64,000 nucleotides of DNA from Paenibacillus plantarum. Its GTDB lineage: Bacteria; Bacillota; Bacilli; Paenibacillales; NBRC-103111. Position 1 is the first letter of the stretch; every line of letters starts with the position of its first letter. The DNA lies in contig NZ_WHNY01000082.1 of the NCBI RefSeq assembly GCF_013141695.1, forward strand, positions 62,001-126,000, written 5' to 3'. Below, one piece after another: positions 33,263 through 41,542 of the stretch. Below the pieces are notes generated by a model. That model was not told where the DNA came from. It did not search any database and saw only the letters and a list, made by a program, of their open reading frames with translations. The translations under genes and the position numbers were made by a program.

Positions 33263-34114
33263 TTAATCTGTGAACCTATAGAGTTGTTCCCTTGTGAATG
33301 TCCATTCCGGGGTGCTCAACTTTCCCTCAAACGAAGTAGAATACCAAGGATTCCCCTCTCCATTCGCTCCATTCTCCAGAATGTGTATGTCTTGCGCTGG
33401 CGTGTAGCCCTGAGCTAATAGAAAGAGCTTCTCACCGGTTTTGGGGTTCTCGGCCATATCCAATACGACAATTGCATGTCCAGGTGTGCCCCCTTCCAGA
33501 AACACATCTCCAGCCTGCATCTCTGATAGCGGAACCTGTTTCATTTCCTTCGACAAGGACAATGTTCCTGCGTATGCAAATACCATGTTCAGATAACTTC
33601 GAAACACCTCATAGCTGTTGGAGGCTGCCCCTCGTTTGGCCCATGAGACCTTGTTACCAGAAACTTCAATTCGATTCCCTTTTCTCCATGTTGCATAGTC
33701 AGTTCTAAAACCATTGGTAAAATTGAAATGAATTTTATCATAATTGCCACTGCCATACAGGTATTCCGCTCGCAGCCTCATAACCGCATCGGCACATTGC
33801 TGCAAGTCCCGCTCTCCTACATCCACATCAAGTACAGCTTCATAAACCTCTTTAGCCTTAAGATCCCCATTAAACAAATGTACCTTGGAGCCATGGGGCT
33901 TCAGGGGTAGATTCCGCAAATAAAGCTCATATGACCCATCCTCTACGGGAACTCTCTCATAACCTTTAGGAACGGCTATCCGGTCTATCACGTTGGCTCC
34001 TTCAGCATGAATCAACTGTTGTTTGTGGGATTTGGTTCCCGAAACAGCATCCGCGGCTGAGCAAGAACTAAGCAACATCGCAGAAAGGGCAGTCATTGCT
34101 ATCCATTTTTTCAC
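33263..34114 (-). CDS. DUF4846 lipoprotein
   Basis: The 283-residue protein starts with a lipoprotein signal (KKWIAMTALSAMLLSSCSAA, lipid Cys near residue 19). The mature part fits the DUF4846 family: RIAVPKGYERV, DLQQCADAVMRLRAEYLYGS, GDVFLEGGTPGHAIVVLDMA, and a closing NPWYSTSF. The function is unknown. The frame is open to 34255, but GGGGGA precedes GTG 34114, which begins directly at the signal peptide. Confidence 0.8.
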   Translation of the reverse strand: MKKWIAMTALSAMLLSSCSAADAVSGTKSHKQQLIHAEGANVIDRIAVPKGYERVPVEDGSYELYLRNLPLKPHGSKVHLFNGDLKAKEVYEAVLDVDVGERDLQQCADAVMRLRAEYLYGSGNYDKIHFNFTNGFRTDYATWRKGNRIEVSGNKVSWAKRGAASNSYEVFRSYLNMVFAYAGTLSLSKEMKQVPLSEMQAGDVFLEGGTPGHAIVVLDMAENPKTGEKLFLLAQGYTPAQDIHILENGANGEGNPWYSTSFEGKLSTPEWTFTREQLYRFTD

Positions 34115-34236
34115 AACTGTAATTCCCCCTTCTCTACTCGGCTCTTCTAAACTTTGTTTGGTGTATTCCATATCTCCCAATAATATCATATAAATGATTA
34201 AACTGGTTATTATTGAAACTAACTGCAATTTTAAAC

Positions 34237-34272
34237 AAAAAAAGCCGACTGACAATTAAATGTCAGCCAGCT
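34237..34272 (-). terminator. Terminator of the rhamnosidase gene
   Basis: GCCGACTGACA (34244-34254) pairs with TGTCAGCCAGC (34261-34271) apart from one pair; on the minus strand it is followed by seven T. Confidence 0.85.
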
Positions 34273-34309
34273 AGATAGTCTTATGATATTTCTTTCTCTA
34301 ACCAAAGAT

Positions 34310-36499
34310 TTATTGCCGTATGACTGGGATACCAGCTGGGAAGCTCTCGCTCCATTCCCCATTCTCATAACGGAGTTGAATCGTCCCGGTTGGAATATTC
34401 AGCTGTAAGGAAAATGACGTCCAGCTTGCAGGAAGCTTCGGACAAAACGCGATCTCTTGCCACCCCGGCTTCGCTGGCTTTAGACCTATAATATCCTCGA
34501 TCAGCAATGGAACTGGCCCACTTGCCCATGGATGGCATAAGCTCGTATTCCATTTCTGGTCTTTCCCCCATGCTTCGAAGCAGGTGGTTGCTCCTTCTTT
34601 GATCATATTCCCCCATGAGTGTTCATCATCGGCTGAGAGCAAGTCATAAATCAACGCATGTTCACCGACCACCGCAAGTGCCTTCATGACAAAGTAGGAG
34701 AAATAAACCCCGCATGCGAAACGCTTGGTGCGGATCATATCGACAATTGCGCTGATCGATTGCTCCGGTGCGATATGGAATAGCAAAGGAAGTACATTGG
34801 CATGCAGAGCATGATGCGTACTCTGTTCCGAATCTCTAAACAAACGATTCTTCTCGTCATAGAAAGCTTCTAAGAAGCTCTTTTTTAATGACGGCAGCCG
34901 ATTCTCATATGCAACCTCGAGTAATTCGCGAATCTCATTTACAGCACTTATGCAGCCGATATACAGCGCATTGATTACGTTATGGCAGCCAGGACCGACT
35001 GGCCTGCTCAGATCAAAATCATAGTTGTCACGTAAATTTTGTGGCCAATCGACCAGATTCCATTTGTCCGTGAAATTTTCAAGCAACCCATCTTCACGCT
35101 CAAATTTCTCAAAATGTTTAAGCAAACCTTCCGCATACGGGTACATCTCCTGAAGAAAAGCCGTATCCCCACTGTAACGATAATACGTCATGACTTGCAT
35201 CGGCCACTGCAAAGAGAAATCAGCAATTTCCTGCATAAAATGACCCGGTACAACAGCCATTATCCCTTCACAGACGAACGAACTACGCCCAAATTGTTCA
35301 ATAGCTTTGCGTGTCAGCCGTAAATCCCCACTGAGCAGCATGTGTGAGTGACCAATAATCGTATTGTCCCCCAAATACTGCCCCTTCTCTCGACTCGGAC
35401 AGTCCACGAAATTTTCTTGCGATCCGTATCGGACACCATTTTTGCAAATGTCAAAAATCTGATTCATCAATTCATCCGAGCTGTGAAGCACGCAGCTTTG
35501 CTCATCTAACGGATAATGCCTGACTACCGCGTGGAAGGATTCCGGGTTAAGCGCCTCCTCAGGTCCTTGCACTTCCACATAACGGAATGCTTTGTAATCA
35601 TAGGTTTCGAAGTCATCTATGTCACCAGATAATGTCCACTGGTCATGATAAAGGCAATTGCAGCGCATTTCGTAGCGAACGGCTTGATCTCCGGGCATCA
35701 GTTCCTCTCCCGAGTAAATTTGTACCTGATCTCCTGCATTTCCATGAGCATTCATGGCGAATTGACCAGTCAGCTCGCTTCCGAAATCGATCAAATAATG
35801 ACCTGATGTAAGCTTTTCGACATGTGAAGGCTGTTTCTTGTAGACGGAGAGCTGCGGGGTTGGCTGCTGAACAAATGTATAATCCGTATGCTCCGCAGGT
35901 AATGCATGTGCCCAATCTGAATCGTCGTAGCTAACTTCTGTCCACCCCCGTTCCGATTGCCTTGCATCCAAATGCTCTGTAAATTGCGTATCGTAGCCGA
36001 ACGTCACTCCGGGCTGATTATCATTAACTCTCTTGGCTTTCCATGTACGATCTGTCTTGATTAGTAACTGCTCGCCAGCCCACAATTCTGCAATGAGACC
36101 TTGTCGGTTATCGGCACTATTATAAGCGCGATTTAACAGCCCCTGATAGTAGACATGAACGGCTATTACATTATTCCCAACTTTTAAAAAGGAACTTACA
36201 TCTATACGATTGTAATAATAATGATTCGCATCACTCTGTGCTGGCCCTTGTCCAACGAACTCACCATTCATATACAGTTTGTAATAATCATCTGCAGTTA
36301 AATGAAGCCAGATCTTGTCCTCAGCTATCGCCTTGTCATCCAACTTAAATACATTTCTTACATACCAATGGTGATGTTGTAAATCCGGGATATACGGTTC
36401 AACTGTAACCTCTTCATGCTCTTTATGGTAAAGATAGGATTTTTCCAAATTCATAAAAGCACGATCTGTCAGCCAATTGGCCTGCCACTCTTGTGTCAA
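34310..36499 (-). CDS. Alpha-L-rhamnosidase, GH78
   Basis: The 729-residue protein has the GH78 layout: an N-terminal beta domain (WLHLTADDYYKLYMNGEFVG), a second beta sandwich with the bacterial rhamnosidase segment VIDFG-like LIDFGSELTGQ, and the (alpha/alpha)6 catalytic barrel with ENFVDCPSREKGQYLGD near residue 375, where Asp/Glu residues serve catalysis. The usual Trp after EKG is Tyr here. The C-terminal beta domain is present. No signal peptide is visible, so it should remove terminal rhamnose from imported glycans or glycosides. TTG 36499 is the start, preceded by GGAGAGGG. Confidence 0.88.
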   Translation of the reverse strand: MTQEWQANWLTDRAFMNLEKSYLYHKEHEEVTVEPYIPDLQHHHWYVRNVFKLDDKAIAEDKIWLHLTADDYYKLYMNGEFVGQGPAQSDANHYYYNRIDVSSFLKVGNNVIAVHVYYQGLLNRAYNSADNRQGLIAELWAGEQLLIKTDRTWKAKRVNDNQPGVTFGYDTQFTEHLDARQSERGWTEVSYDDSDWAHALPAEHTDYTFVQQPTPQLSVYKKQPSHVEKLTSGHYLIDFGSELTGQFAMNAHGNAGDQVQIYSGEELMPGDQAVRYEMRCNCLYHDQWTLSGDIDDFETYDYKAFRYVEVQGPEEALNPESFHAVVRHYPLDEQSCVLHSSDELMNQIFDICKNGVRYGSQENFVDCPSREKGQYLGDNTIIGHSHMLLSGDLRLTRKAIEQFGRSSFVCEGIMAVVPGHFMQEIADFSLQWPMQVMTYYRYSGDTAFLQEMYPYAEGLLKHFEKFEREDGLLENFTDKWNLVDWPQNLRDNYDFDLSRPVGPGCHNVINALYIGCISAVNEIRELLEVAYENRLPSLKKSFLEAFYDEKNRLFRDSEQSTHHALHANVLPLLFHIAPEQSISAIVDMIRTKRFACGVYFSYFVMKALAVVGEHALIYDLLSADDEHSWGNMIKEGATTCFEAWGKDQKWNTSLCHPWASGPVPLLIEDIIGLKPAKPGWQEIAFCPKLPASWTSFSLQLNIPTGTIQLRYENGEWSESFPAGIPVIRQ

Positions 36500-36592
36500 C
36501 CTGTCCCTCTCCTCTGCATGTGCGTAGTATCATCAGATTAAAATCACAATTCCACTATTCGTGAGAACATAGGAAGATTCCTTTTCTTAACC

Positions 36593-36622
36593 AAAAAAAG
36601 CCCGATTTCTCAGGCGTTTTTC
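36593..36622 (-). terminator. Terminator of the APH-type kinase gene
   Basis: An imperfect stem (GCCTGA with TCGGGC) is followed on the minus strand by seven T, directly after the kinase stop. Confidence 0.65.
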
Positions 36623-36626
36623 CACT

Positions 36627-37526
36627 TTACAGCAGCACATTCTCATTTATAAATGGATTGTCCCTGACGATTTTTCTTACTCTCTTCATTGTATTCGGGT
36701 ATTTGGGCACACCAGCGATTCGATCGAGCAGCAACCATCTCAGGCAAGCCATCGCTTCAAAGATCTCCAATTCCCCCGTAACTACAGGATTTTCTTCTTG
36801 ATATTTGTATAAAAAGGTCAGGTATTTGCTCTCGCTAACATAGATACGCAGAAGCAGACAAGCCCATGACAGATCATACCTAGGATCTCCTAATTGCCCG
36901 TTCGTCCAGTCGATCACCGTGTAGTGTCCATCCTCTTCTAGAATATTGCCAAGATTGAAATCCCCGTGTATGAGCCGGTCCATTTTCAGATCCGCGGCGT
37001 CAACGAGATCGATCAGATTCACCTTCATTGCTGGAAATGCCTCGATCCCAGGGAAGAAATAAGTAATAAAATCATACTTAGCTAGTTCCATCCCCGCCAA
37101 ATCATCTGGAGACAAGCGGTGAATATCGGCTAGAACAGTCGTTATCTTCTTGAAAATGCTCGGACTCACCTTCGTAACCGTCGTTCCGTGATATCGGGTC
37201 AGCAACACCGCATCCCCAGCTTCGGTTTGTCCATAACCGATCGGTGCGGATACGCGGATTTTCTGATAGAGTAGGGCTTCCAATAGGCGATATTGACGCG
37301 CGACATCAGGTTTCGAACGTTTATTCCAAACTTTCAGTACAAAATGATTCTCTCCAAGTGTGATCTTCATCACTTCTGCTTCAAGCCCTGGCGAAAGCGG
37401 ACTAAACGTGAGTTCAGCGCCTGAATGAAACAAGTCGTTCAGAATTGGGTTTCTTTCCTTCCATTCAATACCGTTAAACATATCAATCCTTCCATGTCCT
37501 GATACCATATCTTCACATTGTTTCAT
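36627..37526 (-). CDS. Aminoglycoside-phosphotransferase-type kinase
   Basis: The 299-residue protein belongs to the APH/choline-kinase superfamily: a nucleotide-binding N lobe (FVLKVWNKRSKPDVARQYRL), the catalytic loop LIHGDFNLGNILEED (catalytic Asp near residue 195) and the metal-binding VIDWTNGQLGDPRYDLSW. Members phosphorylate antibiotics, small metabolites or proteins; the substrate is not evident from sequence and resistance should not be assumed. AGAGGTG precedes the ATG. Confidence 0.8.
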   Translation of the reverse strand: MKQCEDMVSGHGRIDMFNGIEWKERNPILNDLFHSGAELTFSPLSPGLEAEVMKITLGENHFVLKVWNKRSKPDVARQYRLLEALLYQKIRVSAPIGYGQTEAGDAVLLTRYHGTTVTKVSPSIFKKITTVLADIHRLSPDDLAGMELAKYDFITYFFPGIEAFPAMKVNLIDLVDAADLKMDRLIHGDFNLGNILEEDGHYTVIDWTNGQLGDPRYDLSWACLLLRIYVSESKYLTFLYKYQEENPVVTGELEIFEAMACLRWLLLDRIAGVPKYPNTMKRVRKIVRDNPFINENVLL

Positions 37527-37656
37527 TTCTCACCTCTGGTGATTTAACTTCTTCCAGAGAATTCAACATTTTGCTGTGTAATCCTGCCTGTTATAGGATT
37601 GTGATTTTAGAGTTCTTTTACATGAATGCTAGTTGTTGGGATCTCGAGGTCTAAAA

Positions 37657-38901
37657 CTAAATGGACGTTTGACTGAGTTGCGTTCTCCTATATAAAACTG
37701 CTACTGCCGCTGCAATAAGGATCATTCCCATAATAGCGGGTGCAGCATGACCAAGTGATACATAGATTTGACCTCCAACGATTGGCCCAATCATTCTTGC
37801 TAAAGCTTGAATAGATTGGCTACCGCCTTGAATCCTTCCTTGTTCACTCGCATCGACAGACTTGGAGAGCATCCCATTGAATGAAGGTCCAAAGATCGAA
37901 TCACCAAAACCAAATATAAACATGCCAATGATAAAAAGAGGATAAAATGAGAATAATGCTGATAGCGCAATTAGACAGTAGCCAATAATCTCCGAAACCA
38001 TGCCAAGAATGGCTATCTGTTTATCACTGCTTTTCATCAAAAGCTTGGGCATGATGAAACCTTGAGAAATGATGTCTTGAACGCCCATAATTGAAAACAT
38101 AAGACCGATTAATACTGGCTTCCAACTGAAAGTATCCAATGTAAATTGTGAAAATACGGCTTGTAATGATCCGTTAGGTATCCAAAGTAAAAACGCTGAG
38201 ATAAATAGCCTTTGTAAGTTTTTCATGGCAAGTATATGGGCAAGTTGTGTAAATGGATTCAGTTTGACAAGTGAAATCTCTTTCAGTCTGTTGTTCTTAT
38301 TAAGGCTCTCCGGCATAAAAAAGAATCCATAAACTACATTCAATACAGTTATGATTGCTCCAACAAACATGGGTGCAGAATAACCGAATTTGGCTAGCAG
38401 TCCGCCTACAGTTGGGCCAATGACGGTGCCTATACCTACAACCGCACTCACCCACCCAAAGTATTTGGTTCTCTGTTCGGGAGGAATGATGTCTGCAAAA
38501 TAGGCGAAGATCGTGCTAATGCTTCCTCCTGTTATACCCTCTATGATGCGCCCAACAAATAGTACCCATAGAGCTCCTCCCATGCCAAAAACGAAGTAAC
38601 CAATTGCGGAACCCGTAAGACATAGTAAGAGCAATGGGCGACGGCCATATTTGTCGCTCAATACGCCTAATATAGGCGCCGCGAAAAACACGCAAAGAGC
38701 ATAAACAGAGGTCAACAGCGTTACAATAATAGCTTGTTCTCCTGGACTGCTTGTATATGGCTGCACTAAGAACGGGACGACAGGTGCTATGATACTGAAA
38801 CCTATTCCGCAAAGAAACACAGAGATAAGACCGAATAGTAAGGCGTGTTTATTTACGGTTTGAGTTGTGTTTTGTGTATGGTGTGATCTAAAAATGGACA
38901 T
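37657..38901 (-). CDS. MFS multidrug exporter (DHA1, TetA-like)
   Basis: The 414-residue protein has twelve helices and DHA1 motifs: GFSIIAPVVPFLVQPY, GVLSDKYGRRPLLLLCLTGS (motif A), GRIIEGITGGSI, and VVGIGTVIGPTVGGLLAKFG (motif C). These mark a proton-driven drug exporter. AGGAGG precedes the ATG. It is downstream of a MarR regulator gene, separated by a terminator, and its promoter carries a 20-bp motif that is repeated before the MarR gene. Confidence 0.9.
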   Translation of the reverse strand: MSIFRSHHTQNTTQTVNKHALLFGLISVFLCGIGFSIIAPVVPFLVQPYTSSPGEQAIIVTLLTSVYALCVFFAAPILGVLSDKYGRRPLLLLCLTGSAIGYFVFGMGGALWVLFVGRIIEGITGGSISTIFAYFADIIPPEQRTKYFGWVSAVVGIGTVIGPTVGGLLAKFGYSAPMFVGAIITVLNVVYGFFFMPESLNKNNRLKEISLVKLNPFTQLAHILAMKNLQRLFISAFLLWIPNGSLQAVFSQFTLDTFSWKPVLIGLMFSIMGVQDIISQGFIMPKLLMKSSDKQIAILGMVSEIIGYCLIALSALFSFYPLFIIGMFIFGFGDSIFGPSFNGMLSKSVDASEQGRIQGGSQSIQALARMIGPIVGGQIYVSLGHAAPAIMGMILIAAAVAVLYRRTQLSQTSI

Positions 38902-38961
38902 GAAATTCCTCCTCGATTGTTATAATTATGATTCCGTGGAAACAAACTTATCGTACTGAAA

Positions 38962-38981
38962 TTTTGTTTCCTTGTCAACAA
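38962..38981. promoter_or_regulatory. Shared MarR-type operator motif, copy before the MFS gene
   Basis: TTTTGTTTCCTTGTCAACAA matches the copy at 39574-39593 in 16 of 20 positions. A GGAAACAAA at 38938-38946 forms a further inverted repeat with its TTTGTTTCC. Confidence 0.5.
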
Positions 38982-38993
38982 AGATACAACAAT

Positions 38994-39027
38994 AAAAAAG
39001 CAGCCGTTCTCCAGAGAGCCCGACTGC
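38994..39027 (-). terminator. Terminator after the MarR gene
   Basis: GCAGCCG and CGACTGC close a stem over an inner CTC/GAG helix; on the minus strand the T-run follows. It separates the MarR gene from the MFS gene. Confidence 0.6.
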
Positions 39028-39054
39028 ATGTGGTTATATTGTCATTACTTGCAT

Positions 39055-39528
39055 TTATTCCGAGACACTTTCTATACCCATTTTCTTTATCTCTATATCC
39101 AAATGTCTATTGTACTTTTTCAAAAAGCTAAGCACACTGTCAAATTGTTCCTCGGTTACTTGCTCAAATACGACTTTATCTCGTTCTTGAAACTCTTTAT
39201 GCAGGTCCTCATGAATGTTATATATGTCTTTTCCTTGCTGAGTAAGCTTAAAATAGATTTCTTTCTTATTATCCGACTTCTGGTAGCTTACAATAAGGCC
39301 TTTTTTTATGAGTTTCTGAGTTAATTTGCTAATAGCACCACGCGTCATATAAAAGGTTTCCGCAAGTTTTGTCACGTTGGAATCACTATTATTTTCAATG
39401 TATTCAATGCAATGTACTTCAGTTGATGTATACCCCTTGAGACTGTCTTCCATCTTATCCTTATTCAGCCAAACCATCTTGTTATACAAGTCTCTGAAAC
39501 CCATGATGACCTGATCTTCTTTGTTCAT
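39055..39528 (-). CDS. MarR family regulator
   Basis: The 157-residue protein has the MarR winged helix: TEVHCIEYIENNSDSNVTKLAETFYMTRGAISKLTQKLIKKG followed by the wing VSYQKSDNKKEIYFKLTQQG (read in two parts from residue about 45). It probably represses itself and the MFS pump downstream and responds to a drug or phenolic compound. A GTG at 39543 is open, but GGGAGG is well spaced for ATG 39528. Confidence 0.9.
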   Translation of the reverse strand: MNKEDQVIMGFRDLYNKMVWLNKDKMEDSLKGYTSTEVHCIEYIENNSDSNVTKLAETFYMTRGAISKLTQKLIKKGLIVSYQKSDNKKEIYFKLTQQGKDIYNIHEDLHKEFQERDKVVFEQVTEEQFDSVLSFLKKYNRHLDIEIKKMGIESVSE

Positions 39529-39573
39529 GGCTTGTCCTCCCACCCGCTCTTACATGAACCCTATTATAATAAT

Positions 39574-39593
39574 TTTTGTTTCTATTTAAACAA
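39574..39593. promoter_or_regulatory. MarR-type operator in the MarR promoter
   Basis: TTTTGTTTCTATTTAAACAA contains the inverted repeat TTGTTT-6-AAACAA and overlaps the promoter region of the MarR gene; a close relative precedes the MFS gene. Confidence 0.55.
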
Positions 39594-39663
39594 TATTAAA
39601 TTAATTCATGAATAAACACAAATAAGAGCTTACCGCGAAGTAAGCCCTTCAACCCTCTTTATC

Positions 39664-40551
39664 CTATTCCTTTACAGCTCCCAGCATGATGCCAGATACA
39701 AAATATTTCTGCAAAAATGGATACACGATTAGCATCGGCACCATGGCTATAAAGACTTTGGCGGCATTGAGTGTCCTATTGGACAACTCAGACAGCTTTT
39801 TATACTGTTCAGGCGTGAGGTTTGTGCCGACTGGGATGTTAACAACCAATTGCTGGATATAGGTTTGGAGCGGATATTTATCGGAAGTGTTCATCAGCAC
39901 CAGACCGTTAAAGAACTCATTCCAGTGATAAACACTGATAAACAGCGCTACTGCCGCTAATACAGGGATGGAACAAGGAATATAGATCCGAAACAAAGTT
40001 GCCCAAGGGCCGGCACCATCTACAATGGCTGCTTCACTAAGGTCTTTCGGGAGATTCCGAAAAAAATTCATGATCAAAATAACATTAAAGATCGGGACAC
40101 CACCGCCAAGCACCAGCGCCCAAATCGAATTAATCAAACCATAGTGTTGGATCGTGAGATACCATGGAATCAGACCGCCATTGAAGACCATACAAAAAAC
40201 TAGTATCCACATGAACGTATTGCGCGCTGTAAAATCTTTCTTAGGTCTCGCCAGTGGATAGGCCATTAAAACACTTACAATCATAGAGAATGCGGTACCT
40301 AGTACGGTTCGTTGGATCGAAATCCAGAATGAGTTCAAGAACAGACTATCATTAATAATCTCTTTGTATGAGGCTAATGAGAAACCAATGGGATAGAGAG
40401 TAACCAATCCTGCGTTTGCAGCTGATTTATCAGAGATGGACACACAGAATGTATACCATAGTGGATATATGCAGCTAATCAGCAACAAGCCAAGGAGAAT
40501 CACATTGACAATTTCGAAAGTACGTGATCCTAAAGTCGTATTTCTTACCAT
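39664..40551 (-). CDS. ABC permease, YtcP/LplC type
   Basis: The 295-residue permease has six helices and the EAA loop DLSEAAIVDGAGPWATLFRI. The segment WNEFFNGLVLMNTSDKYPLQ and the C terminus SGIMLGAVKE are typical of the LplC/YtcP group, which imports complex oligosaccharides. The frame is open to 40707, but GGGGGCG precedes ATG 40551, which gives the usual N terminus. It follows the LplB-type gene by 14 bp. Confidence 0.92.
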   Translation of the reverse strand: MVRNTTLGSRTFEIVNVILLGLLLISCIYPLWYTFCVSISDKSAANAGLVTLYPIGFSLASYKEIINDSLFLNSFWISIQRTVLGTAFSMIVSVLMAYPLARPKKDFTARNTFMWILVFCMVFNGGLIPWYLTIQHYGLINSIWALVLGGGVPIFNVILIMNFFRNLPKDLSEAAIVDGAGPWATLFRIYIPCSIPVLAAVALFISVYHWNEFFNGLVLMNTSDKYPLQTYIQQLVVNIPVGTNLTPEQYKKLSELSNRTLNAAKVFIAMVPMLIVYPFLQKYFVSGIMLGAVKE

Positions 40552-40565
40552 TGCAACGCCCCCTT

Positions 40566-41459
40566 CTAAAACACCGTATAATCTGCATATCTGTACGCCA
40601 GACGGTAGGATATGACAATCAGCACGAAGCTGATGACAGACTTGAACAACCCTGCCGTTGTCGCTAGTGAGAATTGTAGATTCTGCAAGCCCAGTCGATA
40701 AACCCAAGTGTCTAAAATATCGCCCGTTGAATATACAAGCGGATTATAGAGATTATATACCTGATCGAAACCAGCATTCAGCACATTACCAAGGCTTAGA
40801 ACTCCCAGCAACACGACCGTTGTCGTTAGCGCAGGAAGTGTAATATTCCTAATCATTTGCCATCGATTGGCTCCATCGATTGCTGCGGCTTCATACAGAT
40901 TCATATTGACGCCTGTTAGTGCTGCAAGATAAATAATGGCATTGTAACCGAACTCTTTCCACACATCGGTACCGATAACCAACTGACGAAATATACTTGC
41001 ATCTGCCATAAAAAGCTTGGGATCCCCTCCAAACATTTCAATGACTGTGTTGACAACGCCGTAATAGCCAAAAATGCCGATAACAATCGTAGCCATAATG
41101 ACCCAAGATAAAAAATGCGGTAAATAAACAACCGTCTGAACGAACTTTTTGTAGCGCAAATTGGTCAGCTCATTCAACAAAATCGCAAAAATCAAGGGGA
41201 TTACCAAATTGAATACAATTTTGCCCACAGCGATAATAATCGTGTTGGTGATGACCGATTTGCTGTCATTCAGTTGAAACATGTATTTAAAATTTTCCAT
41301 CCCAACCCATTCGGAACCGAATATGCCCATTCCGGGATTATAATTTTGGAATGCCATCACGATGCCGAACATCGGCACAATACTAAATAGAATTAGCCAA
41401 ATCATGCCTGGAAGCAGCATCAAATAATAATGCTTCTGAAAGCCCATTTTCCTCATCAT
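40566..41459 (-). CDS. ABC permease, LplB type
   Basis: The 297-residue permease shows the LplB opening (YYLMLLPGMIWLILFSIVPM then FGIVMAFQNYNPGMG) and the EAA motif NLYEAAAIDGANRWQMIRNI. It pairs with the YtcP-type permease downstream. It lies 83 bp after the binding-protein gene, and a perfect 15-bp hairpin occupies that gap. Confidence 0.92.
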   Translation of the reverse strand: MMRKMGFQKHYYLMLLPGMIWLILFSIVPMFGIVMAFQNYNPGMGIFGSEWVGMENFKYMFQLNDSKSVITNTIIIAVGKIVFNLVIPLIFAILLNELTNLRYKKFVQTVVYLPHFLSWVIMATIVIGIFGYYGVVNTVIEMFGGDPKLFMADASIFRQLVIGTDVWKEFGYNAIIYLAALTGVNMNLYEAAAIDGANRWQMIRNITLPALTTTVVLLGVLSLGNVLNAGFDQVYNLYNPLVYSTGDILDTWVYRLGLQNLQFSLATTAGLFKSVISFVLIVISYRLAYRYADYTVF

Positions 41460-41494
41460 GGTTGTCCCCCCATCTCAGTTGGCATTTTGAAAAT

Positions 41495-41531
41495 TTGCAA
41501 AAGGCGTTGAGTCCACCAACGCCTTTTGCAA
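41495..41531. promoter_or_regulatory. Intercistronic stem-loop between binding protein and permeases
   Basis: TTGCAAAAGGCGTTG (41495-41509) pairs perfectly with CAACGCCTTTTGCAA (41517-41531) over a 7-base loop. On the minus strand no T-run follows, so it probably protects the 3' end of the binding-protein mRNA or causes partial termination, making binding protein more abundant than permease. Confidence 0.7.
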
Positions 41532-41542
41532 GTTTGTACACG

